Positions 1 through 12,950 of a stretch of 64,000 nucleotides of DNA are shown one piece after another (within the stretch, counting starts at the first letter, position 1; every line of letters begins with the position of its first letter). The stretch is from positions 7,180,501 through 7,244,500 of the forward strand of contig NC_087158.1 of the NCBI RefSeq assembly GCF_035594125.1, given 5' to 3'. A program made the translations under genes and the position numbers. This DNA is from Scylla paramamosain. Lineage: Eukaryota; Arthropoda; Malacostraca; Decapoda; Portunidae. The notes under the pieces are model-generated. The model worked only from the letters and a program-made list of their open reading frames with translations. It searched no databases and was not told where the DNA came from.

Positions 1-1309
1 CTTTTGAGTGTTTTTCAGAATGTTAGGCACCAAAACGATAAATAAATAAGGAACTCACTCTATATGGGAATCCAAACAAAACTACTGAAAACGTGTCTTC
101 TCAGTGTTTTACGTAGAAAAACGCTAAAACGGATGCAAACCAACCAATTTAAAAAAAAAATAGAAAAACATTACCAAAAAGGTAAATTTTGAGTTTTTTT
201 GAGCTTGTTACCTACAAAAAACGCGAAAATTGATGCAAAGCACTCTATATTAGGAAATAAAAGGACATTGCAAGAAAAGTGTATAATGAGTGTTTTATAG
301 TTCAAAAGAACCAAAAGGCAAAAAACGCAAAAACTTATGGATATTTTCCTAGTTTAGTTTAGTTTTCCTTAGTTTCCTAGATACCAAAATGCTGAAACTC
401 ATGAATAACCTTCCTAATTGAGAAACAGAACAACCTTACTAATTGCGTGTATTATGAGAGCTTTTCACATTCTTAGTTACCAAAACCCAAAATTGCATGC
501 GAAACCAGCTTTATGTGAGAAAAAAATGACATTACCAGAAAAGTCTTTTGAGTGTTTTTGAGCCTGATAGGCAATAAAGCATTAAAAAGCAGGGCAATCA
601 CATTACATTTGAATAAAACCAATTTTTAATAAGAACTTGCCTTTAAGTCTTTTTGAGCTTCTTATATACCAAAACACTAAATCGCATGCAAAATACACTT
701 TATGGTGAAACAGAATAAAATTACCTAAAACATGTATTTTGAGTATTTTTGATCATGTTATCTATAAAAACGCTTAAATACATGTTTGGGAAACAAAAGG
801 ACATTACGAGAAACGTATATTATGAGAGTTTTTAAGTTTAAGTGCCAAAAATCTAAAACCCACTCTTTATTTAAAAAAATAAATAAATAAATAAAAAAAT
901 AAAAAAAATAGGATTTTTTTTTTGTTATTCATCTTCATAGGTACCGAAATGCCAAAATTCTGGGAAAATTCAAGGCAATTATATGATAAGAGAATATTAT
1001 CAAAAAAGTTGATTTTAGCTTTTTTTTTCGGACTGTTATGTAGGAAACCCTAAACTGCATGCAAACCCTCCTATATAAGGAAATGAAACGACCTTACCAG
1101 AAATCTGTCTTTTCATTGTTTTCAGCATGTTAAGCACCAAAATGATCAATAATAAGCAACTCACTTCATATGGGAATCCAAAACAAAATTACTGAAAACG
1201 TGTGTTCCCAGTGTTTTACGTAGAAAAACGCTAAAATGGATGCAAACCAACCAATATCAAGAAATAGAAAAAACATTAACAACAAGGTATATTTTGAGTG
1301 TTTTTGAGC
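1..1309 (+). repeat. Left arm of a large inverted repeat
   Basis: The reverse complement of this stretch matches 8344-9655 with shared private variants that other HOR units lack. In A at 1114 it has TGATCAATAATAAG where most units have GATAAATAATAAGG. In B near 1205 it has GTGTTCCCAGTGTTTTACG. In A at position 5 it has AGAATGTTAGG and AAATAAATAAGG. In B near 150 there is a poly(A)-rich ATTTAAAAAAAAAATAG. The match probably continues to the left of the window. Confidence 0.85.
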
Positions 1310-2205
1310 TTGTTACCTACAAAAAAAACGCTAAAATTGATACAAAGCACTCTATATTGGGAAACAAAGGGACAATGCTATAAAAGTGTATAATGAGTGT
1401 ATTATAGTTCAAAAGAACAACAAGGCAAAAAACGCAAAAACTCGTGTATATGGAGAAGTTTCCTAGATACCAAAATGCTGAAACTCATGAATAACACTCT
1501 TACTTGAGAAATAGAACAACCTTACCAAATTCGTGTATTTTGACTGTTTTTCATATTCTTAGTTACCAAAAACCTAAATTTCATGCGAAACCAGATTTAT
1601 GTGGGAAAACATGACATTTCCAGAAAAATGTCTTTTGAGTGTTTTTGAGCGTGATAGGCAATAAAACACTAAAAAGCAGGGCAATCACTATTCATTGGAA
1701 TAAAACCAATTTTTACCAAGAACTTGCATTTAAATGTTTTTGAGCTTCTTATATACCAAACCGTTAAAACGCATGGAAAACAAACTTCATGGAGAAATAG
1801 AATAACATAACCAAAAACATGTAATTTGGGTGTTTTTATCATTTTATATATAAAAAACGCTTAAATACATGCAAAGAACATTATTTTTGGGAAAGAAAAG
1901 GACATTACGAGAAACGTGCATTATGAGTGTTTTTTTTTAAGTTCCTTAAGTACCAAAAAGCTAAAACCAACAAATAACACTCTTTATTTAGAAAATAAAA
2001 ACAAAAAATAGGAATTTTTTTCATCTTCATAGGTACCGAGATGCCAAAATTCTGGGAAAATTCAGGAAAATTATATGAACAAAAGAATATTATCAAAAAA
2101 GTTAATTTTAGCTTTTTTTTTCGGACTGTTATGTACCAAACCCTAAAGTGCATGCAAAGCCTCCTATATGAAGAAATAAAACGACTTTACCAGAAATCTG
2201 TCTTT
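1114..2205 (+). repeat. Reference HOR unit: monomers A-B-C-D1-D2-E-F-G-H-I1-I2-J
   Basis: This unit is complete enough to define the order. Approximate starts are A 1114, B 1209, C 1296, D1 1395, D2 1463, E 1552, F 1637, G 1732, H 1828, I1 1925, I2 2020 and J 2111; the next A begins at 2206. Most monomers are 86-98 bp. D1 is short (about 70 bp), and D2 lacks the GAGTGTTTTT head. I1 ends in an A/T-rich tract of variable length that differs in nearly every unit. Useful markers are CTACGTAGAAAAACGC for B, AAGCAGGGCAATCACATTAC for F, ATAGGTACCGAGATGCCAAA for I2 and CGGACTGTTATGTACCAAAC for J. Boundaries were placed by eye. Confidence 0.85.
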
Positions 2206-4544
2206 TGAGTGTTTTTCAGCATGTTAGGCACCAAAACGATAAATAATAAAGAACTCACTCTATATGGGAATCCAAAAGAAAATTACTGAAAATGTATCTT
2301 CTCAGTGTTTTACGTAGAAAAACGCAAAAACTCGTGTATATAAAGAAGTTTCTTAGATACCAAAATGCTGAAACTCATGAATAACAATTCTAATTGAGAA
2401 ACAGAACAACCTTAGCAAATGCTGTATTTTGAGTGTTTTTCATATTCCTAGTTAGCAATACCCAAAATAGCATAAGAAACTAGCTTTATGAGCGAAAAAA
2501 ATGACATTATCAGAAGTGTCTTTTAATTATTTTTGAGCGTGTTAGGCAATGAAGTACTAAAAAGCAGGGCAATCACATTACATGGGAATAAAACCAACTT
2601 TTTCCAAGAATTTGCCAATATGTGTTTTTGAGCTCCATACATACCAAACCGCTAAAACGCATGGAAAACAAACTTTATTGAGAAACAGAATAGCATTACC
2701 AAAAACACGTATTTTGAGTGTTTTTGATAATGTTATCTATAAAAACGCTTAAATACATGCAAAGAACCTTATATTTGGGAAACGTAAGGACATTACGAGA
2801 AACGTGTATTATGAGTGTTTTTAAGTTTCTTAACTACCAAAAAGCTAAAACCCCCAAATAACACTCGTTATTTAGAAAGAAATAAAAAAATAAAAAAAAA
2901 TAAAAAAAAGATTTTCTATCTTTCTTTTTTTTTTTTTCATTCACCTCCATAGGTACCGAGATGCCAAAATTCTGGGAAAAATTAGGGCAATTATATGATA
3001 AGAGATTTTTATAAAAAAGTTGATATTAGCTTTTTTTCGGACTGTTATGTACCAAACACTAAAGTGCATGCAAAGCCTCCCATATGAGGAAATTAAACGA
3101 CCTTACCAGAAATCTGTGTTTTGAGTGTTTTTCAGCATGTTAGGCACCAAAACGATAAATAATAAAGAACTCACTCTCTATGGCAAACCAAAAAAAAAAA
3201 TTACTAAAAACGTGTCTTCTCAGTGTTTTACGTAGAGAAACGCTAAAACGGATGCAAACCAACCAATATCAAGAAGTAGAAAAACATTACCAAAAAGGTA
3301 TATTTTGAGTGTTTTTGAGCTTGTTACCTACAAAAAAACGCGAAAATTGATACAAAGCACTCTATATTGGGAAACAAAGGGACATTGCAAGAAAAGTGTA
3401 TAATGAATGTTTTATAGTTCAAAAGAACCACAAGCCAAAAAACGCAAAAACTCGTGTATATGGAGAAGTCTCCTAGATACTAAAATGCTGAAACTCATTA
3501 ATAGCACTCTTAATTGAGAAACAGAACAACTTTACTAAATGCGTGTATTTTGAGTGCTTTTCACATTCTTAGTTACCAAAATCCCAAATTGCATGTGAAA
3601 CTAGCTTTATGTGGGGAAAAAAAATGACATTACCAGGAAAGTGTCTTTTGAGTGTTTTTGAGCGTGATAGGCAATAAAGCACTAAAAAGCAGGGGAATCA
3701 CTTTACATGGAAATAAAATCAATTTTTATCAAGAACTTGCCTTTAAGTGTTTTGAGCTCCTTATATACCTAAACGCTAAAATACATGCAAAACACACTTT
3801 ATGGAGAAAGAGAATAACATTACCAAAACATATATTTTGAGTGTTTTTGATCATGTTACCAATAAAAACGCTTAAATACATGCAAAGAACCCTATTTTTG
3901 GGAAACGAAAGGACATGACGAGAAACGTGTATTATCAGTGTTTTTAAGATCATTATTTACCAAAAAGCTAAAAGCCACAAATAACACTCTTTATAGAGAA
4001 AAAATAGATAAATAAATACAATAAAATAAAAAAATACGATATTTTTTTCTTTCTTTTTAATCTTCACAGGTACCGAGATTCCAAAATTTGGGCAGAATTC
4101 AGGAAATTATGAGTCAATTATCAAAAAATTAATTTTAGCTTTTTTTTTTTCGTACTGTTATGTACCAAACCCTAAAGTGCATGCAAAGCCACCTATATGG
4201 GGAAATTAAACGTCTTTGCTAGAAAACTGTCTTATGAGTGTTTTTCAGCTTGTTAGGCACCCTAACGGTAAATAACATGCAAGTCACTCTATATGGGAAT
4301 CTAAAACAAAATTACTGAAAAAGTGTCTTTTTCGGTGTTTTACATAGAAAAACGCTAAAACGGATGCAAACCAACCAATAAGAAGAAATAAAATAACATT
4401 ACCAAAAAGGTACATTTTGAGTGTTTTTGAGCTTGTTACCTACAAAAAACGCGAAAATGGATGCAAAGCACTCCCTATTGGGAAACAAAAAGACATTACG
4501 AGAAACGTGTATAATGAGTGTCTTATTATTTTTGAGCAAAAAAA

Positions 4545-4568
4545 CTTGTGGTTCAGAAGAACCACAAG
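4545..4568. repeat. Perfect 10-bp stem hairpin inside monomer D1
   Basis: CTTGTGGTTC, a 4-nt loop AGAA, then GAACCACAAG. It sits in an insertion of about 30 bp within D1. The same hairpin is found in reverse-array units at 14368-14391 and 47118-47141, so it marks one HOR sub-lineage. Confidence 0.9.
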
Positions 4569-4801
4569 GCAAAAAAACGCAAAAACTCGTGTATATATGG
4601 AAGTTTCTTAGATACCAAAATGCTGAAACTCATGAATAACAATATTAATTGAGAAACAGAAGAACCTTACCAAATGCGTATATTTTGAGTGTTTTTCACA
4701 TTCTTAGCAAAACCCCAAATAGCACACGAAACTATGTTGGAAAAAGAATGACATTACTAGATGTGTCTTTTGAGTGTTTTTGAGCGTGTTAGGCAATAAA
4801 T

Positions 4802-4817
4802 CACACACACACACACA
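4802..4817. repeat. (CA)8 microsatellite in monomer F
   Basis: Eight CA dinucleotides followed by an A-rich tract. It replaces part of the usual AAGCACTAAAAAGCAGGGC stretch of F in this unit only. Confidence 0.95.
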
Positions 4818-6362
4818 AAAAAAAAAACAAAAAACAAAACAGGGCAATAACATTACATGGGAATAAAATCAACTTTTACCAAGAACTTGCCTTGAAGTGT
4901 TTTTGACCTCCTTACAAGCCAAAACGCTAAAACGCATGCAAAAAACTCCTTTATGGAGAAGCAGAATAACATTACTAAAAACATGTGTTTTAAGTGTTTT
5001 TAAGTGTTTTTAAGTGTTCCTTAAGTACCAAAACGTTAAAACCCAAAAATAACACTCTTTATAGAGAGAAAAAAAAAAAATAAATAAATAAAAAAATATC
5101 TTTTTTTTCATATTGATTTTCATAGGTACCAAAATGCCAAAATTCTGCCAAAATTCAGCGAATTTATGTGGAAAAAAAGAACATTATCAAAAAAGTTAAT
5201 TATAGCTCTTTTTTCGGATCTTTATGTACCAAACTCTAAAGTGCATGCCACCTATATGAGGAAGTTAAACGACTTTACCAGAAACCTGTCTTTTCAGTGT
5301 TTTTGAGCATGTTAGGCACCAAAACGATAAATAATATGGAAGTCAGTCAATATGTGAATCCAAAACAAAATTACTGAAAACGTGTCTTTTCAGTGTTTTA
5401 CGTAGAAAAACGCTAAAACGGATGCAAACCAACAAATACGAAGAAATAGAATAACATTACCGAAAAGTGTTTTTGAGCTTTTTACCTACAAAAAACGCGC
5501 AAAAAGATGGAATGCACTCTATATTGGGAAGCAAAAGGACATTACGAGAAACGTGTATAATGAGTGTTTTATAGTTTCACAAGAACCACAAGGCAAAAAA
5601 CGCAAAAACTCGTGTATATAGAGAAGTTTCTTACATACCAAAACGCTAAAACTCATGAATAACACTTTTAATTGAAAAACAGAACTACCTTACCAAATGT
5701 GTGTATTTTGAGTGTTTTTCACATTCTTAGTTACGAAAATCCCAAATTACATGCGAAACTAGCTTTATGTGGGAAAAAAATGACATTATCAGAAAAGTGT
5801 ATTTTGAGTGTTTTTGAGCGTTATATGCAACAAAACACTAAAAAGCAAAATAATCACATTACACTGGAATAAAACCAAAATTTACGAAGAACTTGCCTTT
5901 AAGTTTTTTTTAACTCCTTACATACCAAAACGCTAAACGCATGGAAAACAACCTTTATGGAGAAACAGAATAACATTACCAAAAACATGTATTTTGAGTG
6001 TTTTTGATCATGTTACCTATAAAATCGCTTAAATACATGCAAAGAACCCTATGTTTGTGAAACGAAAGGACATTACGAAAATCGTGTATTATGAGTATTT
6101 TTAAGTTCCTTAAGTACCAATAATCTAAAACCCACAAATAACACTCTTTATTGAGAAAAAAATAATAAAAAAATAGATTTTTTTTGTTATTCATCTTCAT
6201 AGGTACCGACATGCCAAAATTCTGAGAAAATTCAGGGAAATTATGTGAAAAAACAAAAAAAAAATAATTCTAGCTTTTTCCGGAGTTATGTACGAAACCC
6301 GGAAGTGCATGCAAAGCCACCTATATGGGGAAAATTACACGACTTTACAAGAAACATGTCTT

Positions 6363-6410
6363 TGGGTGTTTTCAGCAATTTCAACAATATTACTGTAAAC
6401 GTGTTTTTTT
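6363..6410 (+). repeat. A monomer with lineage-specific internal deletion
   Basis: TTCAGCAATTTCAACAATAT passes directly into TACTGTAAACGTG, so the usual GGCACCAAAACGATAAAT core of A is missing. The same deletion appears in reverse orientation near 50590-50620 and 58485-58515. This links these three units by descent. Confidence 0.8.
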
Positions 6411-8059
6411 CAGTTTTAGCGTAGAATGCTAAAACGGATGCAAACCAACCAATAAGAAGAAATAGAATAACATTACAAAAAAGTTGAGTGTTTTTGAGCT
6501 TGTTGCCTACAAAAAACGCAAAAATGAATGCAAAGAAGTCTATATTGGGAAACAAAAGTATATTACAAGAAAATTGTATAATGAATGTTTTAATAGTTTT
6601 CAAAAACCATAAGGCAAAAAACGCAAAAACTCGTCTATATGGAGATTTTCTTAGATACCAAAATGCTGAAATTCATGAATAACACTTGTAATTGAGAAAC
6701 AGAACAACCTTACCAAATGAGTGTATTTGAGTGTTTTTCGCATTCTTAGTTACCAGAACCCGAAATTACATGCGAAACTAGCTTTATGTTGGAAATAAAT
6801 GACATTACCAGAAAAAAAGTGTCTTTTGAGTGTTTTTGAGCTTGTTAGGCAATAAAGCACAAAAAAGCAGGGCAATGACATTACATGGGAATAAAACCAA
6901 CATTTACCAAGAACTTGTCTTTAAGTGCTTTTCAGCTCCTTACATACTAAAATGCTAAAATGCATGCAAAACACCCTTTATTGAGAAACAAAATAACATT
7001 ACGAGAAACATGAATTTTCAGTGTTTTTGATCTCTTACGTATAAAAACGCTTAAATACATGCAAAGAACTCTATGTTTGGGAAACGAAAGGACATTACGA
7101 GAAACGTGTATTATGAGTGTTTTTAAGTTCCATGAGTACGAAAAGAGTTAAAACCCACAAATAACAGTCTTTATAGAGAAAATAAATAAATAAATTAAAT
7201 TTAGGATTTTTTTTTTGTTATTTATCTTCATAGGTACCGAGATGCCAATATTCTGGCAAAATTTAGGGAAATTATTTGAAAAAAATAATATTTTGAAAAA
7301 AGTTAATTTTAGCTTTTTTTTTGGACTGTAATGTACCAAACCCTAAAGTGTATGCAAAGCCACCTACATAAGGAAATTAAACGACTTTACCAGATACCTG
7401 TCTTTTGAGTTTTTTTCGGCAAGTTAGGCACCAAAACGATAAATAATATGGAAGTCACTCTTTATGGGAATCCAAAACAAAATTACTGAAAACGTGTCTT
7501 TTTTAGTGTTTTACTTAGAAAAACATTGAAACGGATGCAAACAAACCAATATGAAGAAATAGAATCATATTACTAAAAAGTTATATTTTGAGTGTTTTTG
7601 AGCTTGTTACCTACAGAAAACGCGAAAATAGTTGCAAAGCACTCTATATTGGGAAAGAAAAGGACATTACGAGAAACGTGTATAATGAGTGTTTTATAGT
7701 TTCACAAGAACAACAAGGCAAAACACGCAAAAACTCGTGTATATGGAGATGTTTCTTAGATACCAAAATGCTGAAATTCATGAAGAACACTCTTAATTGA
7801 GAAACAGAACAACCTTACCAAATGGGTGTATTTTGAATCTTTTTAACATTCTTACTTAGCAAAACCCCAAATTGCATGCAAAACTAGCTTTGTGTGAAAA
7901 AAAATATTACCAGAAAATTGTCGAGTTTTTTTGAGCGTGTTAGGCAATAAAGCACTAAAAAGCAGGGCAATCACATTACATGGGAATAAAACCAACTTTT
8001 ACTTGCCTTTAAGTGTTTTTAAGCTCCTTACATACGAAAACGCTAAAACGCATACAAAA

Positions 8060-8345
8060 CAAGTATTTTGAGTCTTTTGTAAGATTGTTACGTAAAAAAA
8101 ACGCCTAAATGAATCGGAAATATCGTATATGGGAAAAATTAAAAGATATTACGAGAAACGTGTTTTATGAGTGTTTTTGATTTTCGTGGTATCAAAAGGG
8201 TAAAACGCATGAAAAACACTCTATATGGAGAAACAGAACAATACTGCCAAAAAAAAGAAAACTGCATTTTGAGTGTTATGACATTGTTAGTTACCAAAAA
8301 GCCAAAACTCATGCAAAGACCCATATATAGATATATGAAACGACT
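8060..8345 (+). repeat. Diverged edge monomers, truncated at an inversion point
   Basis: From about 8060, inside G, the sequence leaves the HOR order. It becomes monomers such as GTGGTATCAAAAGGG and CATATATAGATATATGAAAC that are not among the twelve HOR types. The same edge appears inverted at 42487-42764, where it continues into a long run of diverged monomers. Here it stops at 8345 and reversed HOR begins. Confidence 0.85.
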
Positions 8346-9655
8346 CAAAAACACTCAAAATATACCTTTTTGGTAATGTTTTTTTCTATTTCTTGACATT
8401 GGTTGGTTTGCATCCATTTTAGCGTTTTTCTACGTAAAACACTGGGAACACACGTTTTCAGTAATTTTGTTTTGGATTCCCATATAAAGTGAGTTCCTTA
8501 TTATTGATCATTTTGGTGCTTAACATGCTGAAAACACTGAAAAGACAGATTTCTGGTAAGGTCGTTTCATTTCCTTATATAGGAGGCTTTGCATGCAGTT
8601 TAGGGTTTGGTACATAACAGTCCGAAAAAAAAGCTAAAATCAACTTTTTTGATAATATTCTCTTATCATATAATTGCCTTGAATTTTCCCAGAATTTTGG
8701 CATTTCGGTACCTATGAAGATGAATAAAAAAATAAAAAAATCCAATTTTTTTATTATTTTATTTATTTCTTTTTTTCCAAATAAAGAGTGGGTTTTATGT
8801 TTTTGGTACTTAAACTTAAAAACACTCATAATATACGTTTCTCGTAATGTCCTTTTGTTTCCCAAACATAAGGTTCTTTGCATGCATTTAAGCGTTTTTA
8901 GAGATAACATGATCAAAAATACTCAAAATACATGTTTTTGGTAATTTTATTCTTTTTCATTATAAAGTGTATTTTGCATGCGTTTTAGTGTTTTGGTATA
9001 TAAGGAGCTCAAAAAGACTTAAAGGCAAGTTCTTATTAAAAATTTGTTTTATTGAAATGTAATGTGATTGCCCTGCTTTTTAGTGTTTTATTGCATATCA
9101 GGCTCAAAAACACTCAAAAGACTTTTTTCTGGTAAAGTCATTTTTTTCTCACATAAAGCTGGTTTCGCATGCAATTTGGGGTTTTGGTAACTAAGAATGT
9201 GAAAAGCTCTTAAATTACACGCATTTAGTAGGGTTGTTCTGTTTCTCAATTAGGAATGTTATTCATGAGTTTCAGCATTTTAGTATCTCGGAAACTTCTC
9301 CATATCCAGAAGTTTTTGCGTTTTTTGCCTTTTTGTTCTTTTGAACTATAAAACACTCATTATACACTTTTCTTGCAATGTCCTTTTATTTCCTAATATA
9401 GAGTGCTTTGCATCAATTTTCGTGTTTTTTATAGGTAACAAGCTCAAAAACACTCAAAATATACCTTTCTGGTAATGTTTTTCTATTATTTTTAAATTGG
9501 CTGGTTTGTATACGTTTTAGCGTTTTTCTACGTAAAACATTGAGAAGACACTTTTTCAGTAGTTTTGTTTGGATTCCCATATAGAGTGAGTTCCTTATTT
9601 ATTTATCGTTTTGGTGCCTAACATTCTGAAAAACACTCAAAAGACAGATTTCTTT
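8344..9655 (-). repeat. Right arm of the large inverted repeat
   Basis: Reverse complement of 1-1309, carrying the same private variants (TTATTGATCATTTTGG near 8500, TTATTTATTTATCG near 9597, ACATTCTGAAAAAC near 9622). The arms are separated by about 7.03 kb of array. The junction at 8345/8346 joins GAAACGACT to CAAAAACACTC with a possible 2-bp (CT) overlap with the missing GAGCTC context. Confidence 0.85.
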
Positions 9656-12455
9656 TAAGGTCGTTTAATTTCCTCATATAGGAGGCTTTGGATGCACTTT
9701 AGGGTTTGGTACATAACAGGCCGAAAAAAAACTAAAATTAACTTTTTTTGATAATATTCTTTTATCACATAATTACCCTGAATTTTCCCAGAATTTTGGC
9801 ATCTCCGTACCTATGAAGATAAATAAAGAAAAAAAAAAATCTTATTTTTTAATTTTTTATTGATTTATTTATTTTTTTCTCAATAAAGAGTGTTATTTGT
9901 GGGATTTACCTTTTTGGTACTTAAGGAACTTAAAAACACTCATAATACACGTTTCTCGTAATGTCCTTTTGTTTCCCAGACATAAGGTTCTTTGCATGTA
10001 TTTAAGCGGTTTTATAGATAACATGATCAAAAACACTCAAAATACAAAGTTTTTGTAATGTTATTCTGTTTCTCCATAAAGTGTGTTTTGCATGCGTTTT
10101 ATCAGTTTTTTATATAAGGAGCTCAAAAACACTTAAAGCCAAGTTCTTGGTAAAAAATGGTTTTATTCCAGTGTAATGTGATTGTCCTGCTTTTGAGAGC
10201 TTTATTACCTATTACGTTGAAAAACACTCATAAGACACTTTTCTGGTAAAGTCGTTTTTTTTCCCCACAAAGCTATTTTTTGCATGTAATTTGGTGTTTT
10301 TGGTAACTAAGAATGTGAAAAGCACTCAAAATACACGCATTTAGTAAGGTTATTCTGTTTCTCAATTAAGAGTGTTATTTATGAGTTTCAGCATTTTGGT
10401 ATAAAAGAAATCTCTCCATATACACGAGTTTTTGCGTTGTGGTTCTTTTGAAGTATAAAACACTCATTATACACTTTTCTTGCAATGCCCTTTTGTTTCC
10501 CAATATAGAGTGCTTTTGCTTTCTTGTTTTTGTAGGTAAAAAGCTCAATAACACTCAAAATATACTTTTTTGGTAACGTTTTTCTATTTCTTGATATTGG
10601 TTGGTTTGCATCCGTTTTAACGTTTTTCTACGTAAAACACTGAGAAGACACGTTTTCAGTAACTTTGTTTTGGATTCCCATATAGAGTGAGTTCCTTATT
10701 ATTTATCGTTTTGGTGTCTAACATGCTTAAAAACACACAAAACACAGATTTCTGGTAAGGTCGTTTAATTTCCTCATATTGGAGGCTTTGCATGCACTTT
10801 AGGGTTTAGTACATAACAGTCCGAAAAAAAAAAAGCTGAAATTAACTTTTTTGATAATATTCTTTTATCACATAATTGACCTGAATTTTCCCAGAATTTT
10901 GGCATCTCGGTACTTATGAAGATGAATAACAAAAAAAAAAAAAAAAATCCTATTTATTTTATTTTTCATTTTTTATTTTCTAAATAAAGAATGTTATTTG
11001 TGGGTTTTAGCTTTTTGGTACTTAAGGAACTTATAAATACACTCATAATACACGTTTCTCGTAATGTCCTTTTGTTTCCCAAACATAATGTTCTTTGCAT
11101 GTACTTAAGCGCTTTTTATAGATCACATGATCAAAAACACTCAAAATACATGTTTTTGGTAATGTTATTCTGTTTCTCCATGAAGTTTGTTTTGCATGCG
11201 TTTGAGTGGTTTGGTATATAAGGGGTTAAAAAATACTTAAAGGCAAATTCTTCGTAAAAGTTGGTTTTATTCTCATGTAATGTGATTATTCTGCTTTTTT
11301 ATTGCTTTGTTGTATATCACGCTCAAAAACACTCAAAAGACACTTTTCTGGTAATGTCATTTTTTTCCCAAATGATGCTAGTTTCGCATGTAATTTGGCA
11401 ATTTTGTAACTAAGAATGTGAAAAAAACTCAAAATACACAATTTGGTAAGTAGTTTCGTTTATCGATTAAAAGTGTTATTCATGCATTTCATCATTTTGG
11501 TATGTAAAAATTTCTCTATATACACGAGTTTTTGCGTTTATTGCCTTGTTATTCTTTTGAAACTATAAAACACTCATTATACACGTTTCTCGTAATGTCC
11601 TTTTGTTTCCTAATATAGAGTGCTTTACATCCATTTTTGCATTTTTTGTAGGTAACAAGCTCAAAAACACTCAAAATATATTTTTTTGGTAATGTTATTC
11701 TATTTCTTCATATAGGATGGTTTGCATCTGCTTTAGCATTTTTCTACGTAAAACACCGAAAAGACACGTTTTCAGTAATTTTGTTTTGGATTCACATATT
11801 GACTGATTTTCATATTATTTATCGTATTGGTGCCTAACATGATGAAAAACACTGAGAAGACAGGTTTCTGGTAAAGTCGTTTAACTTCCCTATATAGGTG
11901 GCTTTGCATGCATTTTAGGTTTTGGTACATAACAATCAGAAAAAAAAAACTATAATTAACTTCCACGATAATGTTTTTTTTTTTATATAAATTCCCTGAA
12001 TTTTGGCAAATTTTTTGGCAATTCGGTACCTATGAAGATGAAAAAAAAAAAAAAAAAATTCCCAATTTTTTATTTTTTCATTTATTAATATTTTTTTTTG
12101 TAAAACGTGTTATTTGTGGGTTTTAGCTTTTTCGTACTGAAGGAACTTAAAAAACACTCATAATAGACATTTCTCGTAATGTCCTTTCGTTTTCCAAACA
12201 TAAGGTTCTCTTTGCATGTATTTAAGCGTTTTTATAGATAGCATGATCAAAAACACTCAAAATACATGTATTTGGTAATGTTATTCTTTTTCTTTATAAA
12301 ATGTATTTTACATGCGTTTTAGCGTTTTGGTATGTAAGGAGCTCAAAAACACTTAAGGGCAAGTTCTTGGTAAAATTTGGTTTTATTCCCATGTAATGTG
12401 ATTGCCCTGGCTTTTAGTGCTTTATTGCGTAACACGCTCAAAAACACTGAAAAGA
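8346..12455 (-). repeat. Reverse HOR array, block R1
   Basis: HOR units with AAAAACACTC on the + strand. A monomers (ATCGTTTTGGTGCCTAACAT) lie near 8505, 9607, 10701 and 11817. The segment from about 10.9 kb to the end carries the F/E variant ATTCTGCTTTTTT...TTGTATATCAC plus CATATTGACTGA in A. The same variant set recurs near 18.9-19.9, 26.8-27.5, 51.6-52.6 and 59.0-60.2 kb, each time just before an inverted block or, at 19.92 kb, a break. Confidence 0.92.
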
Positions 12456-12950
12456 CATGCAAAGCCTCCCATATGAGGAAATTAAAGACCTTACCAGAAA
12501 TCTGTCTTTTGAGTGTTTTTCAGCATATTAGGCACCAAAACGATAAATAATAAGGAACTCACTCTATTTGGGAATCGAAAAGAAAATTACTGAAAACGTG
12601 TCTTCTCAGTGTTTTACGCAGAAAAAAACGCTAAAACTGATACAAATCAACCAATATGAAGAAGCAGAAAAACATTACCAAAAAAATGTATATCTTGAGT
12701 GTTTTTGAGCTTGTTACCTACAAAAAAAAAAAAAAACGCAAAAATGGATACAAAGCACTCTATATTGGGAAACAAAGGGACATTGCGAGAAAAGTGTATA
12801 ATGAATGTTTTATAATAAAAAAAAAAAAAAACACACAAGGCAAAAAACGAAAAAAACTCGTGTATATGGAGAAGTTTCCTATATACCAAAATGCTGAAAC
12901 TCATGAATAACACTTAATTGAGAAACAGAGCAACCTTACTAAATGCGTGT
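12456..12950 (+). repeat. Inverted J-A-B-C-D1-D2 block, copy 1
   Basis: About 495 bp of forward monomers inside reverse array. Entry is GAAAAGA then CATGCAAAGCCTCCC; exit is AAATGCGTGT then CAAAAACACTAAAAGG. Reverse F sequence stands on both sides, so the block is bounded by a partial F duplication. A poly(A) tract expands D1 near 12818-12831. Confidence 0.9.

Larger units (their letters stand above)
1..8059 (+). repeat. Forward HOR satellite array (about seven 1.1-kb units)
   Basis: This is a tandem array of the 12-monomer HOR with GAGTGTTTTT reading on the + strand. A-type monomers, recognised by TTAGGCACCAAAACGATAAA, begin near 5, 1114, 2206, 3120, 4226, 5293, 6363 and 7401, giving a period of about 1.07-1.11 kb. 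The unit starting at 2206 is shorter, about 0.91 kb: B, C and most of D1 are lost where ACGTAGAAAAACGC runs straight into AAAAACTCGTGTATAT near 2322. The A monomer near 6363 has an internal deletion. Open frames here, for example 3652-3840, 4421-4639 and 5672-5872, translate the repeat and have no recognisable domain. Confidence 0.93.
5530..8345 (+). repeat. Segment duplicated in inverted orientation at 42487-45068
   Basis: The reverse complement matches 42487-45068 across HOR and diverged edge monomers. Two chance frames show the near identity. 7588-7800 (+) and 43035-43247 (-) encode 70-residue strings that differ at three positions. 5672-5872 (+) and 44709-44909 (-) also differ at only three positions. 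The right copy lacks about 254 bp present here around 6170-6420, between I1 and B. Confidence 0.88.

Noticed and set aside
3900..3920. CENP-B-box-like string (TTTCGTTTCCCAAA, in many H monomers)
   Set aside because: Only the TTCG part agrees. The required A and CGGG positions of the known core are absent.
1..8059. Regular short repeats suggesting a CRISPR array
   Set aside because: The units are contiguous diverged monomers with no unique spacers, in a eukaryotic context with non-LTR retrotransposons.
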